A stretch of DNA of 64,000 nucleotides from NCBI GenBank assembly GCA_946555345.1, contig CAMNSS010000016.1:17359-81358 (forward strand), read 5' to 3'. Of the stretch, positions 32,047 to 41,691 are shown one piece after another. The DNA is from an uncultured Eubacterium sp. (GTDB lineage Bacteria > Bacillota > Clostridia > Peptostreptococcales > Anaerovoracaceae). The notes under the pieces were generated by a model. It was not told where the DNA came from, made no database searches, and saw only the letters and a program-made list of their open reading frames with translations. The translations under genes and the position numbers were made by a program. Every line of letters starts with the position of its first letter. The stretch's first letter is position 1.

Positions 32047-33966
32047 TTATACCCTCTTAAACAATTTTTCTATTTCATATTTGCGCATCCGTATAAACGT
32101 GGGCCGCCCGTGGGGGCAGGAAAAAGGATTGGCGCAGCTTGCCAAATCCTTGATCAGCGCATCAACCTCGGAATCGCTTAATGCATCCCCGCCTTTTACT
32201 GCGCTCTTGCAGGATCGCATGATGATTTTTTCCAGCGTTTTCCGATTGGTGAGATCAGGCTTATCCTCCAGCGAGCGGAAGAGATCCGAGAGGAAGGTTC
32301 CGGCTTCATCCAGCTCCATGAAAGCAGGGATCTCACGTACAAGATAGGTATTGTTGCCAAAAAACGCAATCTCATATCCCATGCTGCATACCTGTGAAAG
32401 CCAAGCCTCTTCCGTGACCGTTATTTGTGCGGCAACATGAAACTGCAAGGGCATGAGCAATGGCTGCCGTACTTTTTCGGCATTGTTATACTGTGCGAGC
32501 AGGCGTTCATAAAATATGCGTTCGTGGGCGGCGTGCTGATCGATTAAATAGAAGCTGTCTTCATCGGAGGCTATGATGTAAGTGTTGAAGATCGTTCCTT
32601 TGAAATCCAGCGTGGCGAAATCAAAAGGTGCGGCCGCCAGTGTTTCCGGTGCAAAAGAAATTTCCGTTTGGACAGCGTTCTGTTCGTTCTGCTTTTGACG
32701 CATACTTGACAATATATTTTTTACGTCAACCTCTTCTGCAACAGCGGCGTCTTTTTGCAAAGCCTGCGCAGGCGCAAAAACGTATTGGCTTGCGTCTGTG
32801 TCTTGGATTTCCTGTGCGCCCGGCGTTTTTTGTGCCGTTTGCATCTCCTGTGCGCACAGCGATGCTTGTTCCGCCTGCGCTTTCCGTGCGCCCTGCACGC
32901 CTAGTGCCTCCTGGCGTTCCCTCCGTCCCTGCGCCATATGTTGGAGCGGCTTGATATGCTCGTGCCTGATCTGCGGAAGCGATTCTTTGATTGCCAGCGC
33001 CGCCCTTACGGCATCGGCGACAAAATCCGATACTTCAAAGGGATCGTCAAAGCGGATTTCTTTCTTCGTCGGATGCACGTTGACGTCCAGCTTGTCAGGC
33101 GGCATGGCGAGAAATAGAAACGCCATCGGGAACCTGCCGTGAAACAGCTTTTCCCGGTAAGCCGTATCGAGCGCTTTTTCTAAGACGCCGCTGGATATGA
33201 TCCTGCCGTTGACGCAGAAAATTTGCCTGCTTCTGGAGGGAGCGGATACCGCTGGCGGAGAAATAAAGCCTTTGAGGAGAAACCCGCCCCTGCCGCTTTC
33301 CACGGGCAGAAGATCCCTGCCCGTATCGCTTCCGTAAATGCTTATGATGTTGTTTAAAATATTTCCGTTCCCGCGCGTGGAAAACACCTTGGATGAGCCG
33401 TTGATTAAATTGAACTTGACGTCGCCATAGGATAGCGCGATGCGGGAAACCATGTCGACGATCCGCCGTGTTTCCGCACTGTCCGAGGCCAGGAATTTTT
33501 TTCTCGCCGGAACATTGTAAAACAGGTCCCGCACCGTTATCGTCGTGCCATCCGGACATCCGGTCGCCGTATTTTCGAGGAGCTTGCTGCCTTCGAGAAT
33601 CAGGCGGCGTCCTACCTTAGAAGAAACGGTTTTCGTAATCAGCTCAATCCTTGCCACGGCGCAGATGCTGGCGAGCGCCTCGCCCCGGAATCCCAAGGTT
33701 TCGATGGCGTCCAAATCCGCCGCGGAGGTGATTTTGCTGGTGGCATGGCGTGCAAAGGCAAGTTCTGTTTCCTCGGCGGCAATGCCGCAGCCATTGTCCG
33801 TAATGCGGATATAATCCTTTCCGCCCTTGCGGATTTCGATGGTAATGTTGTCAGCGCCTGCATCCAATGAATTTTCCAGCAGTTCCTTGATGATTGAGAC
33901 AGGCCGGTCGATGACTTCTCCTGCGGCGATTTTATCAGCCACGTGTTTATCCAGTATTTTAATCAT
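32047..33966 (-). CDS. mutL: DNA mismatch repair protein MutL
   Basis: 639 residues. ATG 33966 overlaps the mutS stop (ATGA). GHKL ATPase motifs at the N-terminus: ENSLDAGADN, DNGCGIAAEETELAFARHATSK, GFRGEALASI. C-terminal endonuclease motif DQHAAHERIFYE and FSCPHGRPT are present, so this MutL should nick DNA as in Bacillus. The linker (~350-450) contains three contiguous 36-base repeats. GHKL and endonuclease domains are of normal size. Confidence 0.95.
   Translation of the reverse strand: MIKILDKHVADKIAAGEVIDRPVSIIKELLENSLDAGADNITIEIRKGGKDYIRITDNGCGIAAEETELAFARHATSKITSAADLDAIETLGFRGEALASICAVARIELITKTVSSKVGRRLILEGSKLLENTATGCPDGTTITVRDLFYNVPARKKFLASDSAETRRIVDMVSRIALSYGDVKFNLINGSSKVFSTRGNGNILNNIISIYGSDTGRDLLPVESGRGGFLLKGFISPPAVSAPSRSRQIFCVNGRIISSGVLEKALDTAYREKLFHGRFPMAFLFLAMPPDKLDVNVHPTKKEIRFDDPFEVSDFVADAVRAALAIKESLPQIRHEHIKPLQHMAQGRRERQEALGVQGARKAQAEQASLCAQEMQTAQKTPGAQEIQDTDASQYVFAPAQALQKDAAVAEEVDVKNILSSMRQKQNEQNAVQTEISFAPETLAAAPFDFATLDFKGTIFNTYIIASDEDSFYLIDQHAAHERIFYERLLAQYNNAEKVRQPLLMPLQFHVAAQITVTEEAWLSQVCSMGYEIAFFGNNTYLVREIPAFMELDEAGTFLSDLFRSLEDKPDLTNRKTLEKIIMRSCKSAVKGGDALSDSEVDALIKDLASCANPFSCPHGRPTFIRMRKYEIEKLFKRV
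32785..32892 (-). repeat. Three contiguous 36-base repeats in the mutL linker
   Basis: On the minus strand, units at 32892-32857, 32856-32821 and 32820-32785 encode GARKAQAEQASL, CAQEMQTAQKTP and GAQEIQDTDASQ. Units 2 and 3 share GCGCACAGGA-ATNCAA. Confidence 0.65.
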
Positions 33967-36632
33967 AGCTGTTCTTTCAGTTCCTCTAATATTTTTAACG
34001 CTTCTGATGGCGTTGTATGCATCAGGTCAAGGGATTTCAGCCTGCTTACCATTGGATCTGGGAGCGATGCGAAGAGCGAAAGCTGCATTTCCCCATTTGC
34101 TGTCCCGCCTTTGGCGGATTCGTTTCCCTGCGATGCTCCCTGCGGGGTTTCATATGATGCCCCGCGTGGCGTCCCGCCAAGGGATTGGCGGGCTTTGCCG
34201 CTTCCGCTTTCCAGCTCGAAAAGCCGTTCTTTTGCCCGTTCCAGAAGTTCCCGCGGCGCTCCTGCCAGCTTCGCTACGTGGATTCCATAGCTTCTGCTGG
34301 CGCTGCCCTTCACGATTTTATGGAGAAACACGATATTTCCGTTTTCCTCGGCGACATCCACATTGAGATTCGTAACGCCTTCCAGCGTCCCTTCCAGGCT
34401 CGTCATTTCATGGTAATGGGTCGCAAACAGCGTTCTTATTTTGCGGTTTGGCTTGCACAGGTATTCCGATGCGGCAAAGGCGATGGAAAGGCCGTCGTAT
34501 GTACTCGTTCCCCTGCCGATTTCATCCAGGATTACCAGGCTTTTTTCGGTCGCCGTATTCAAAATATATGCCAGCTCGCTCATCTCCACGAAGAATGTAC
34601 TCTGTCCCCGCGCCAGGTTATCGGATGCGCCGATCCGGGTGAATATCCGGTCGCATACGCCGATATGAGCGCTTTCACATGGGATAAAGCATCCGGCTTG
34701 CGCCATTAAGACCATCAGCGCAGTTTGGCGCATATAAGTGGATTTGCCGGCCATGTTCGGACCTGTGATCAAGAGCAGGCTCTGGTCTGTCCGGTTGAGA
34801 TAAGTATCGTTGCTGACAAAAATACCATCGCGGATCGTCTGTTCAATGACGGGATGGCGTCCCTTGTGAATAGCCAGTGTATCGCTTGCGTCAACCTCCG
34901 GTTTGACATAATCGTTCTTTTCACTGACCTCTGCGAAGGAAAGTAGCGCGTCAAGCTCTGCAATTGCCCTGGAGGTCGCCTGGATTTCCCTGATATGCGC
35001 ATGCAGCTTCTGCCGCACTTCGATGAAAAGCTCGTATTCCATCTGGTTGATTTTCGATTCGGCGTTGAGTACCAGGCGTTCCGTATCCTTTAGTTCAGGC
35101 GTGATGAACCGCTCGCAATTTACCAGCGTCTGCTTTCGGATATAATTGTCCGGAATCAAATCGTAGTAGGATTTAGTCACCTCGAGATAGTAGCCGAACA
35201 CCTTGTTATAGCCCACCTTGAGGTTCTTGATCCCCGTGCGCTGCCGCTCTGTTCCTTCCAGCCCGGCAATCCAGTCCTGTGCATCCTTGATCGAGGCTTT
35301 CAGCTCATCCAGCTCCGCAGAAAATCCAGGCTTTATGATACCGCCCTCCTTGATCGTAAACGGCGGGTCTTCCACGATGCTCGCATCGATTAAGCTGTAG
35401 ACTTGCTCCAGCGAATGCATTTCCTGGGTTAATGCATGGAGCAAATTTGCATCAGCATCTTTTAATTCCTCTTTGATATCCGGTATGACGGCGCATGAGT
35501 TCCGCAATGCAACCAGGTCTTTTCCATTGGCTGTGCCGCAAGCGATCCGCCCGGTCAGCCGTTCAAAATCATAGATGCGCTTTAAATGTTCTTTGAGGTT
35601 GTTCCTAGTCAAGATACCATCCAAAAGCGCCTCCACCGCATCCAGCCTGTCCCGTATTTTTTCCACATGGTTCAGGGGTTCCCGGATCCACTGCTTTAAC
35701 TTTCGCGATCCCATCGCAGTATTCGTCTTATCGAGTACGCCTAAAAGAGACCCGTTCCGCTTCTTTTCAAAAAGAGTCTCCGTAAGCTCCAGGTTTTTAA
35801 TCGTGGATTTATCCAGCGACATATGCTGGTTTATGGAATAGGTATTGAGGTCGGCGATGTGATCTAAGCTGTTTTTCTGGTTTTCCAGAAGATAGAGGAG
35901 CAAAGCGCCCAGCGCCGCCTCGGAAACGGAGTCCTCTTCGATCCCCAGCCCGAGGAGAGCGGATACTTTAAACTGCCGCTTAATAGCGTCCCTCACCGCC
36001 TCCGTCCGGTAATACGATTCCCCGATCATATTAAAATAAGCCTCTGTGGCAGGCTTCATCTCTTCCGCATCGATCGCATCGCAGGTCGCAGCGTTCATGA
36101 TCACTTCCCGGGCATTGATTTTCACCAGCTCGTTTAGCAAGCTCTCGCGGCGCCCCGCTTCGGAAAGCGCCGTGAGGCATATTTCTCCGGTCGATACATC
36201 GCAGTACGCAATGCCGATCGATGCATCGTCTGCATAGACGGATGCAATGTAATTGTTTTCCGTTTCTTTCAGCATCGCACTGCTGACGACTGTACCCGGT
36301 GTTACGATCTGTATGACCTCGCGTTTGACGATGCCCTTTGCTGCCGCCGCATCTTCTACCTGCTCGCAGATTGCCACTTTATAGCCGCGCTCTACAAGGC
36401 GGGCGATGTACGTTTCGGCAGAATGGAAAGGAACTCCGCACATGGGAGCCCTTTCTTCCATACCACAATTTTTTCCTGTCAGTGTCAGTTCCAGTTCACG
36501 GGATGCAGTATCCGCATCATCAAAAAACATTTCATAAAAATCACCGAGCCTGAAAAACAGGATACAATCCTGGTAGCCTTTCTTGATATCCATATATTGC
36601 TGCATCATCGGTGATAGCTTTGGCGCTGCCAT
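33963..36632 (-). CDS. mutS: DNA mismatch repair protein MutS
   Basis: 889 residues, start ATG 36632. Mismatch-recognition FxE within GDFYEMF, Walker A GPNMAGKSTYMRQ, Walker B VILDEIGRGTSTYDG and the helix-turn-helix that follows are all present. Near the C-terminus (~815-850) a repeat-derived insert (TPRGASYE, TPQGASQG) separates the ATPase from the terminal segment that ends MHTTPSEALKILEELKEQ. First gene of mutS-mutL-miaA. Confidence 0.96.
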   Translation of the reverse strand: MAAPKLSPMMQQYMDIKKGYQDCILFFRLGDFYEMFFDDADTASRELELTLTGKNCGMEERAPMCGVPFHSAETYIARLVERGYKVAICEQVEDAAAAKGIVKREVIQIVTPGTVVSSAMLKETENNYIASVYADDASIGIAYCDVSTGEICLTALSEAGRRESLLNELVKINAREVIMNAATCDAIDAEEMKPATEAYFNMIGESYYRTEAVRDAIKRQFKVSALLGLGIEEDSVSEAALGALLLYLLENQKNSLDHIADLNTYSINQHMSLDKSTIKNLELTETLFEKKRNGSLLGVLDKTNTAMGSRKLKQWIREPLNHVEKIRDRLDAVEALLDGILTRNNLKEHLKRIYDFERLTGRIACGTANGKDLVALRNSCAVIPDIKEELKDADANLLHALTQEMHSLEQVYSLIDASIVEDPPFTIKEGGIIKPGFSAELDELKASIKDAQDWIAGLEGTERQRTGIKNLKVGYNKVFGYYLEVTKSYYDLIPDNYIRKQTLVNCERFITPELKDTERLVLNAESKINQMEYELFIEVRQKLHAHIREIQATSRAIAELDALLSFAEVSEKNDYVKPEVDASDTLAIHKGRHPVIEQTIRDGIFVSNDTYLNRTDQSLLLITGPNMAGKSTYMRQTALMVLMAQAGCFIPCESAHIGVCDRIFTRIGASDNLARGQSTFFVEMSELAYILNTATEKSLVILDEIGRGTSTYDGLSIAFAASEYLCKPNRKIRTLFATHYHEMTSLEGTLEGVTNLNVDVAEENGNIVFLHKIVKGSASRSYGIHVAKLAGAPRELLERAKERLFELESGSGKARQSLGGTPRGASYETPQGASQGNESAKGGTANGEMQLSLFASLPDPMVSRLKSLDLMHTTPSEALKILEELKEQL
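34105..34192. repeat. Three clustered palindromes inside mutS
   Basis: CCGCC-ttt-GGCGG (34105-34117), GCGGGG-12-CCCCGC (34142-34165) and CCCGCCAA-ggga-TTGGCGGG (34173-34192). They lie in the segment encoding the Gly/Thr/Pro-rich insert of MutS. Each could form a hairpin in DNA or mRNA. Confidence 0.7.
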
Positions 36633-36650
36633 TGTCGTATAACCTCGTTT

Positions 36651-37841
36651 CTATCTGTTGTTGTATGCTTCCATGCCCAGCCTGATCAGCTCTACGCCCC
36701 GCCTCATATCCTCTTGTTTCAGCACATAGGCGATGCGGATTTCATCCTTGCCCAGCCCAGGCGTTCCATAAAACCCGGCCGCTGGCGTAAACATAACGGA
36801 TTCGCCGTTGTCTTCAAATTCCGTCAATAGATACATCAAAAAATCCTCTACGTTTTCAATCGGAAGCTTAGCCGTCAGGTAAAATGCGCCGCCCGGTTTC
36901 TGGCATACGACTCCAGGAATCTTCATCAGTTCTTCGTATACCACGTCCCGCCTTGCTTCGTACTCCGCTTTTACCGCATCATAGTATGTCTTGTCGAGCT
37001 GGTAAAGCGCGGCTGCGCCGACTTGGTCCAGGGTCGGACAGCACAGCCTGCCCTGTGCGAGCTTCATGATTGCGTCCATCAGGCCGGCATTTTTGCTGGC
37101 AATGCAGCCGATCCTGGCCCCGCAAGCGGAAAAACGCTTGGAAATGGAGTCGATGATGATCACCCTGTCCGCCAGGCTGGAAATCATGCCAAATGAAGTG
37201 ACAGATCTATCGTCATATGCAAATTCCCGGTATACTTCATCTGCGATGATCCATAAGTCATGCGCTTTTGCGATATCCCCGATGAGCTGCATATCCTCTA
37301 ATGTAAGAACCCTTCCCGTCGGGTTGCCCGGGCTGATACAGCAGATCGCTTTTGTCTTAGGCGTGATGGCGGCTTCGATCAGCTCCTTTTTCGCATAATC
37401 GTAGCCTTCCTCCGCTTTGGTCGTCAATGGGACGACTTTCCCGCCGGCAGCGGTGATGAACGTATGGTAATTGGTATAAAACGGTTCTGCGATGAGAACT
37501 TCATCGCCAGGATTCAGGATCGACGTGAAAACCATATTGAGCGCTTCCGAGCCTCCATTGGTTATCATGAGGTCTTTTCTCCCAAAATCCATGCCATATC
37601 CCTTGAAGTAATTGGAAATCGCATCCTGCAAAACGGTTTCCCCGCCTGACTCCGAATATGCGATTACTTTTTTGTCAAAGCTCTTGATGGCTTCCATGAA
37701 GCATGGGGGCGTTTCGATATCCGGCTGCCCGATATTAAGGTGATAAATCTTCTTGCCTTTTCCTTCCGCTTCAATCGCGTACACATTGAATTTTCTGATC
37801 GGCGAATGCCCCATTGCCTCCACTCTCTTTGATAACTGCAT
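36651..37841 (-). CDS. Class I/II pyridoxal-phosphate aminotransferase
   Basis: 396 residues, ATG 37841 with AAAGGAGAGG upstream. Fold type I: substrate loop YSESGGETVLQDAI, ISPGNPTGRVLT, DEVYREFAYD and PLP lysine in DSISKRFSACGARIG. Similar to aspartate/aromatic aminotransferases of the AspB group; specificity cannot be read from the sequence. It lies 18 bases before mutS and may be co-transcribed with it. Confidence 0.9.
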   Translation of the reverse strand: MQLSKRVEAMGHSPIRKFNVYAIEAEGKGKKIYHLNIGQPDIETPPCFMEAIKSFDKKVIAYSESGGETVLQDAISNYFKGYGMDFGRKDLMITNGGSEALNMVFTSILNPGDEVLIAEPFYTNYHTFITAAGGKVVPLTTKAEEGYDYAKKELIEAAITPKTKAICCISPGNPTGRVLTLEDMQLIGDIAKAHDLWIIADEVYREFAYDDRSVTSFGMISSLADRVIIIDSISKRFSACGARIGCIASKNAGLMDAIMKLAQGRLCCPTLDQVGAAALYQLDKTYYDAVKAEYEARRDVVYEELMKIPGVVCQKPGGAFYLTAKLPIENVEDFLMYLLTEFEDNGESVMFTPAAGFYGTPGLGKDEIRIAYVLKQEDMRRGVELIRLGMEAYNNR

Positions 37842-37957
37842 TTCTTTCCTCTCCTTTTACTCTAAAATCATTTTTATAATGCAGGAAATCCGCTTACGGT
37901 TATTCCCTGCGTTTCAGCAAAGCCAGCCGCAAAAAAAGAGCGGCAAGGTCAGCCTTT

Positions 37958-38749
37958 CTATACAAGCTCCCGGTGGGAGTCTGCAACAACCTGATCGATG
38001 TTCGGCATCTGCTCGGCAGGCGATTTTTTCATATATAAAAGGTATTCGATGTTTCCTTTCGTTCCGGTTATCGGGGAATATGTCAGTCCGTGGCTGTAAA
38101 GCCCGTTATCAAGGCCATAGCTGACGACGTTTTGGATCACCTCTTGCTGTACGTTCGCATCCCTGACGATCCCCTTTTTCCCCACCTGGCTTCTGCCTGC
38201 TTCAAATTGTGGTTTTACGAGACAGACAAGGCTTCCTTCCTTGGAAAGGAGCTTCGCCGCTACCGGCAGGACTAGCCGCAGGGAAATAAAGGACACGTCG
38301 ATGCTGATGAAGTCCAGCTCCGCATCGACGGCGTCCAGCTCCAGATACCGCACATTGGTTTTTTCCAGATTCACGACCCGCGGGTCATTCCGTAGCTTCC
38401 AGTCGAGCTGTCCGTAGCCTACATCTATTGCGAAAACTTTAGATGCGCCCTTTTGCAGCATACAGTCCGTAAAACCGCCCGTCGATGCGCCGATGTCGGC
38501 TGCTGTCGCCCCGCTGAGGGAAAAATCAAAGGCTTTAAGCGCCTTTTCCAGTTTCAGCCCGCCCCGGCTCACATAGGGACACAAATCTTCTTTTACGGTG
38601 ATTTCCGCATCCTTTTTAACAGGCGTTCCCGGTTTGTCGATCCGCTGGCCGTCAACGTAGATCAATCCGGCCATGACGGATGCTTTCGCTTTTTCCCTGG
38701 AGGAAAACAAATTCCGTTCCGTCAAGATAACATCCAGCCTATCTTTCAA
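37958..38749 (-). CDS. tlyA: TlyA-family rRNA 2'-O-methyltransferase
   Basis: 263 residues from TTG 38749, which overlaps dxs by 11 bases; the family nearly always begins at (M)KxRLDVxL, exactly here, although the open frame extends to 38890. S4 RNA-binding domain (~3-65; FSSREKAKASVMAGLIYVDG) and FtsJ-type methyltransferase (~60-245; ADIGASTGGFTDCML, SIDVSFISL, LVKPQFEAGR with catalytic Lys). TlyA methylates 16S/23S rRNA in mycobacteria. Last gene of the asp23-to-tlyA block. Rare start codon and weak ribosome site suggest translational coupling to dxs. Confidence 0.9.
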   Translation of the reverse strand: MKDRLDVILTERNLFSSREKAKASVMAGLIYVDGQRIDKPGTPVKKDAEITVKEDLCPYVSRGGLKLEKALKAFDFSLSGATAADIGASTGGFTDCMLQKGASKVFAIDVGYGQLDWKLRNDPRVVNLEKTNVRYLELDAVDAELDFISIDVSFISLRLVLPVAAKLLSKEGSLVCLVKPQFEAGRSQVGKKGIVRDANVQQEVIQNVVSYGLDNGLYSHGLTYSPITGTKGNIEYLLYMKKSPAEQMPNIDQVVADSHRELV

Positions 38750-40595
38750 GTTCCTGTAATATCCTTTCTGCGATGGATTCTGCGTCCATGCCATATTTAT
38801 GGTACAGTTCCCCGCTCGTTCCGTGTTCGATAAAATCATTCGGCCATCCGATGTTAACGATCTTAACAGGAGCGTTTGCCAGCAAAGCATTGATTGCTTC
38901 CCCTGCGCCGCCTTCCAATATATTGTCCTCCAGCGTAACGATCAGCGGAAATTCTTCCGCAGACCTGCGCAGATGCTCCGCATCGAGCGGTTTTACAAAC
39001 GTCATATCGACCACGCTCACATCGATATTTTTTTCCGCAAGGAGATCGGCGGCTTCCATGGCCTTTTCCGCCATTGTGCCGACCGCCCAGATTTCCAGGG
39101 CGCTGCCTTCCCGCAGTTTTTGCGCCTTGCCTATATGTAGCTCCTGTGCCTCGTCCAGCAGCAAGGCCGCTGCCCTCGGATAGCGGATTGCGCACGGATG
39201 TCCCAGCGCCGCCGCAAAGTCCATCATCGCCGTTAGCTGGCCGCCATCCCGGGGCGCCATGATCGTCAGGTTCGGGATGTGCCGCAGGTAGCTTAAATCG
39301 TATATCCCGTGGTGGGTTTCCCCGTCCGCCCCGACAATCCCGGCGCGGTCGATGCAGAATACGACGGGCAAATCCTGAAGGCACACGTCTTCCATGATCT
39401 GGTCGTAGCTTCTCTGCAGGAAAGTGGAATATATGGCGACAAACGGCTTCATGCCCGCTTTGGCAAGCCCCGCCGCAAATGTTACCGCATGGCTCTCTGC
39501 GATTCCGACGTCAAACGTCCTTGCAGGAAATTTTTTATGGAAGGAGGAAAGCCCGGTTCCCTCCAGCATGGCTGCGCCTACCGCAACGATCCGCTTATCA
39601 TGGCTGGCCATGTCCGAAAGCTTATCGCCAAATGCTTGCGAATAGGATTTTGCGCCGGGCGCTTTCCGCGGCAGTCCCGTCTCCATATGGAACGGCCCGA
39701 TCCCGTGGAACTGATCCGGTTTTTCTTCCGCCTTGCTATAGCCTTTTCCTTTTTGCGTAATTGCATGGATCAGTACCGGACCTTTGATATTTTTGGCAAG
39801 CGCAAACGTCTCGCACAATTCTTTGATATTGTGTCCGTTCACCGGACCGAAATATTTAAATCCCAGTTCTTCAAACAATGCGCCGTCGATCACTGCGTAT
39901 TTGATAAAATCCCTCGTGTGCTGCATTCCGGCTACAACGCCTTCCCCGATCAGCGGCACGCGGGAAACATTCTTCTTGATTTGCTCCTTGATGGAGATGT
40001 ATTTCCCTGAGCTTCGCAGCTTTCCCAGGTATTTGGAAAATCCGCCGGTATTCTTGGAAATGGACATTCCGTTATCGTTGAGCACGACGATCATATTGCT
40101 GTTGAGCGCCGCCGCATTGTTCATGGCCTCAAATGCCATGCCGCCTGTCATTGCGCCGTCTCCGATGATGGATACTACTTTGTAATCCTCCCCGGCAAGG
40201 TCTCTTGCGGTGGCCATGCCCAGCCCGAGTGAAATCGATGTACTGCTATGGCCTGTATTGAAAATATCGTGTTCGCTTTCCCTTGTCTTCGGAAAACCGC
40301 TCAAGCCTTCCATTTGCCGCAGGGTATCAAACTGCTCCATGCGTCCTGTCAGTATTTTATGGACGTACGTCTGGTGCCCTACGTCCCAGATCAGCTTGTC
40401 GGTGGGGGAATCAAAGCTTCTATGCAACGCTGCGGTAAGTTCTACAATGCCGAGATTTGATGCCAGGTGGCCTCCTGTTTTAGAAACCTCTTCCACTAAA
40501 AAATCCCGTACTTCATAGGTGAGAAGCTCCAGTTCGTCATAGCTCATGCGCTTTAGGTCTTTCGGGAACTGGTGCTTCGCCAAATAGTTGTTCAT
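38739..40595 (-). CDS. dxs: 1-deoxy-D-xylulose-5-phosphate synthase
   Basis: 618 residues, ATG 40595, one base after the ispA stop. Thiamine-diphosphate motif GDGAMTGG...NN, DVGHQTYVHK and transketolase-type pyrimidine domain DRAGIVGADGETHHG. Condenses pyruvate and glyceraldehyde-3-phosphate at the start of the MEP pathway that feeds IspA and MiaA. Standard length. Confidence 0.96.
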   Translation of the reverse strand: MNNYLAKHQFPKDLKRMSYDELELLTYEVRDFLVEEVSKTGGHLASNLGIVELTAALHRSFDSPTDKLIWDVGHQTYVHKILTGRMEQFDTLRQMEGLSGFPKTRESEHDIFNTGHSSTSISLGLGMATARDLAGEDYKVVSIIGDGAMTGGMAFEAMNNAAALNSNMIVVLNDNGMSISKNTGGFSKYLGKLRSSGKYISIKEQIKKNVSRVPLIGEGVVAGMQHTRDFIKYAVIDGALFEELGFKYFGPVNGHNIKELCETFALAKNIKGPVLIHAITQKGKGYSKAEEKPDQFHGIGPFHMETGLPRKAPGAKSYSQAFGDKLSDMASHDKRIVAVGAAMLEGTGLSSFHKKFPARTFDVGIAESHAVTFAAGLAKAGMKPFVAIYSTFLQRSYDQIMEDVCLQDLPVVFCIDRAGIVGADGETHHGIYDLSYLRHIPNLTIMAPRDGGQLTAMMDFAAALGHPCAIRYPRAAALLLDEAQELHIGKAQKLREGSALEIWAVGTMAEKAMEAADLLAEKNIDVSVVDMTFVKPLDAEHLRRSAEEFPLIVTLEDNILEGGAGEAINALLANAPVKIVNIGWPNDFIEHGTSGELYHKYGMDAESIAERILQELER

Positions 40596-40596
40596 G

Positions 40597-41493
40597 TTAA
40601 TTACCCCTTATTGCCAGCTGTTTTGCCAGTTTTGTAAATACTTCTGCATTATCATAATATTGCTCCAATGCACCGATCGCTGTATTTGTCAGCGTTTCCA
40701 GCCATTTTCTGGATTCCTCCAGTCCGTAGATCGCAGGGTAAGTCGCTTTCTTATTGATCAAGTCCATTCCTGCTTTCTTTCCCATTTCCTCTTCCAGTCC
40801 TTCGACATCGAGGATGTCGTCCCGGATCTGGAACGCAAGCCCTAAGTTCTCCGCAAAGACGGTCAGGTTGGAAAGCATTTCATCATCGGGATTTCCCAGG
40901 TGCGCACCGGCCCGCACGGCGGCCACGATTAGCGCAGAGGTTTTCGTAATATGGATGTAATCCAGCATTTCTTTGGAAGAAGATCTGTCCATCGCCTCCA
41001 TGTCTGCCACTTGCCCCGCAACAATGCCGCGGCAGCCGGCGCCTTTGGTGATTTCATAAGATGCGTTTACCCGTTTTTTCAGGGCGGCAGCATTGTCAAA
41101 ATAGAGAATCATATCCCGGTTCATCGCTTCATATGCGGCGGATTGCAATCCGTCGCCCGCTAAAATTGCCATCGCTTCCCCATAGACCTTGTGATTGGTC
41201 GGCACGCCGCGCCGCAGGTCGTCATCGTCCATGCAAGGCAAATCATCATGAATCAACGAATACGTGTGAATGTATTCAATGGCGCAAGCATAAGGCAATG
41301 CATCCTCCACTTTTCCGCCGCAAAAATCACAGGCCGCCAGCAAAAGCACCGGGCGAATCCGTTTCCCGCCAGCGGTCAAGCTGTACTTCATCGCTTCGTA
41401 GAGCGTTATGCTTTTGTGATCCACGTCCGGTATAAAATCCATTAGATGTTTTTCGACAAGATCCTTGTAATCTTCAAACGTATAATCCTCCAT
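40597..41493 (-). CDS. ispA: Polyprenyl (farnesyl) diphosphate synthase
   Basis: 298 residues. First Asp-rich motif DDLPCMDDDDLRRG and second DDILD are present; GGKRIRPVLLLAAC is typical. The CM insertion before the second part of the first motif places it with bacterial FPP synthases. Makes C15 prenyl diphosphate for undecaprenol and quinones. Upstream xseB ends 12 bases before its start; GGAGG precedes ATG 41493. Confidence 0.94.
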   Translation of the reverse strand: MEDYTFEDYKDLVEKHLMDFIPDVDHKSITLYEAMKYSLTAGGKRIRPVLLLAACDFCGGKVEDALPYACAIEYIHTYSLIHDDLPCMDDDDLRRGVPTNHKVYGEAMAILAGDGLQSAAYEAMNRDMILYFDNAAALKKRVNASYEITKGAGCRGIVAGQVADMEAMDRSSSKEMLDYIHITKTSALIVAAVRAGAHLGNPDDEMLSNLTVFAENLGLAFQIRDDILDVEGLEEEMGKKAGMDLINKKATYPAIYGLEESRKWLETLTNTAIGALEQYYDNAEVFTKLAKQLAIRGN

Positions 41494-41504
41494 GGCACAC
41501 CTCC

Positions 41505-41690
41505 TTATTTCGTAAGGGTTTCAATTTTCTGGCTTGCTTTTTCTAAAATATCATTGCATTCGTTGTAATATTTTATGCCTTCTTCATAGCTTTTGATGGC
41601 ATCCGCCAAGGAAATTTCTTCCGATTTCAGCTTTTGCGAAGCCTCTTCGAGCTTTTTTAACATCGTTTCAAAATCTTTCTGTCCGCCCAT
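41505..41690 (-). CDS. xseB: Exodeoxyribonuclease VII small subunit
   Basis: 61 residues with the family pattern FETMLKKLEEASQKL, SLADAIKSYEEGIKY. Forms the many-copy helical subunit of ExoVII. ATG 41690 is next to the xseA stop, so expression is coupled. Confidence 0.93.
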   Translation of the reverse strand: MGGQKDFETMLKKLEEASQKLKSEEISLADAIKSYEEGIKYYNECNDILEKASQKIETLTK

Positions 41691-41691
41691 C

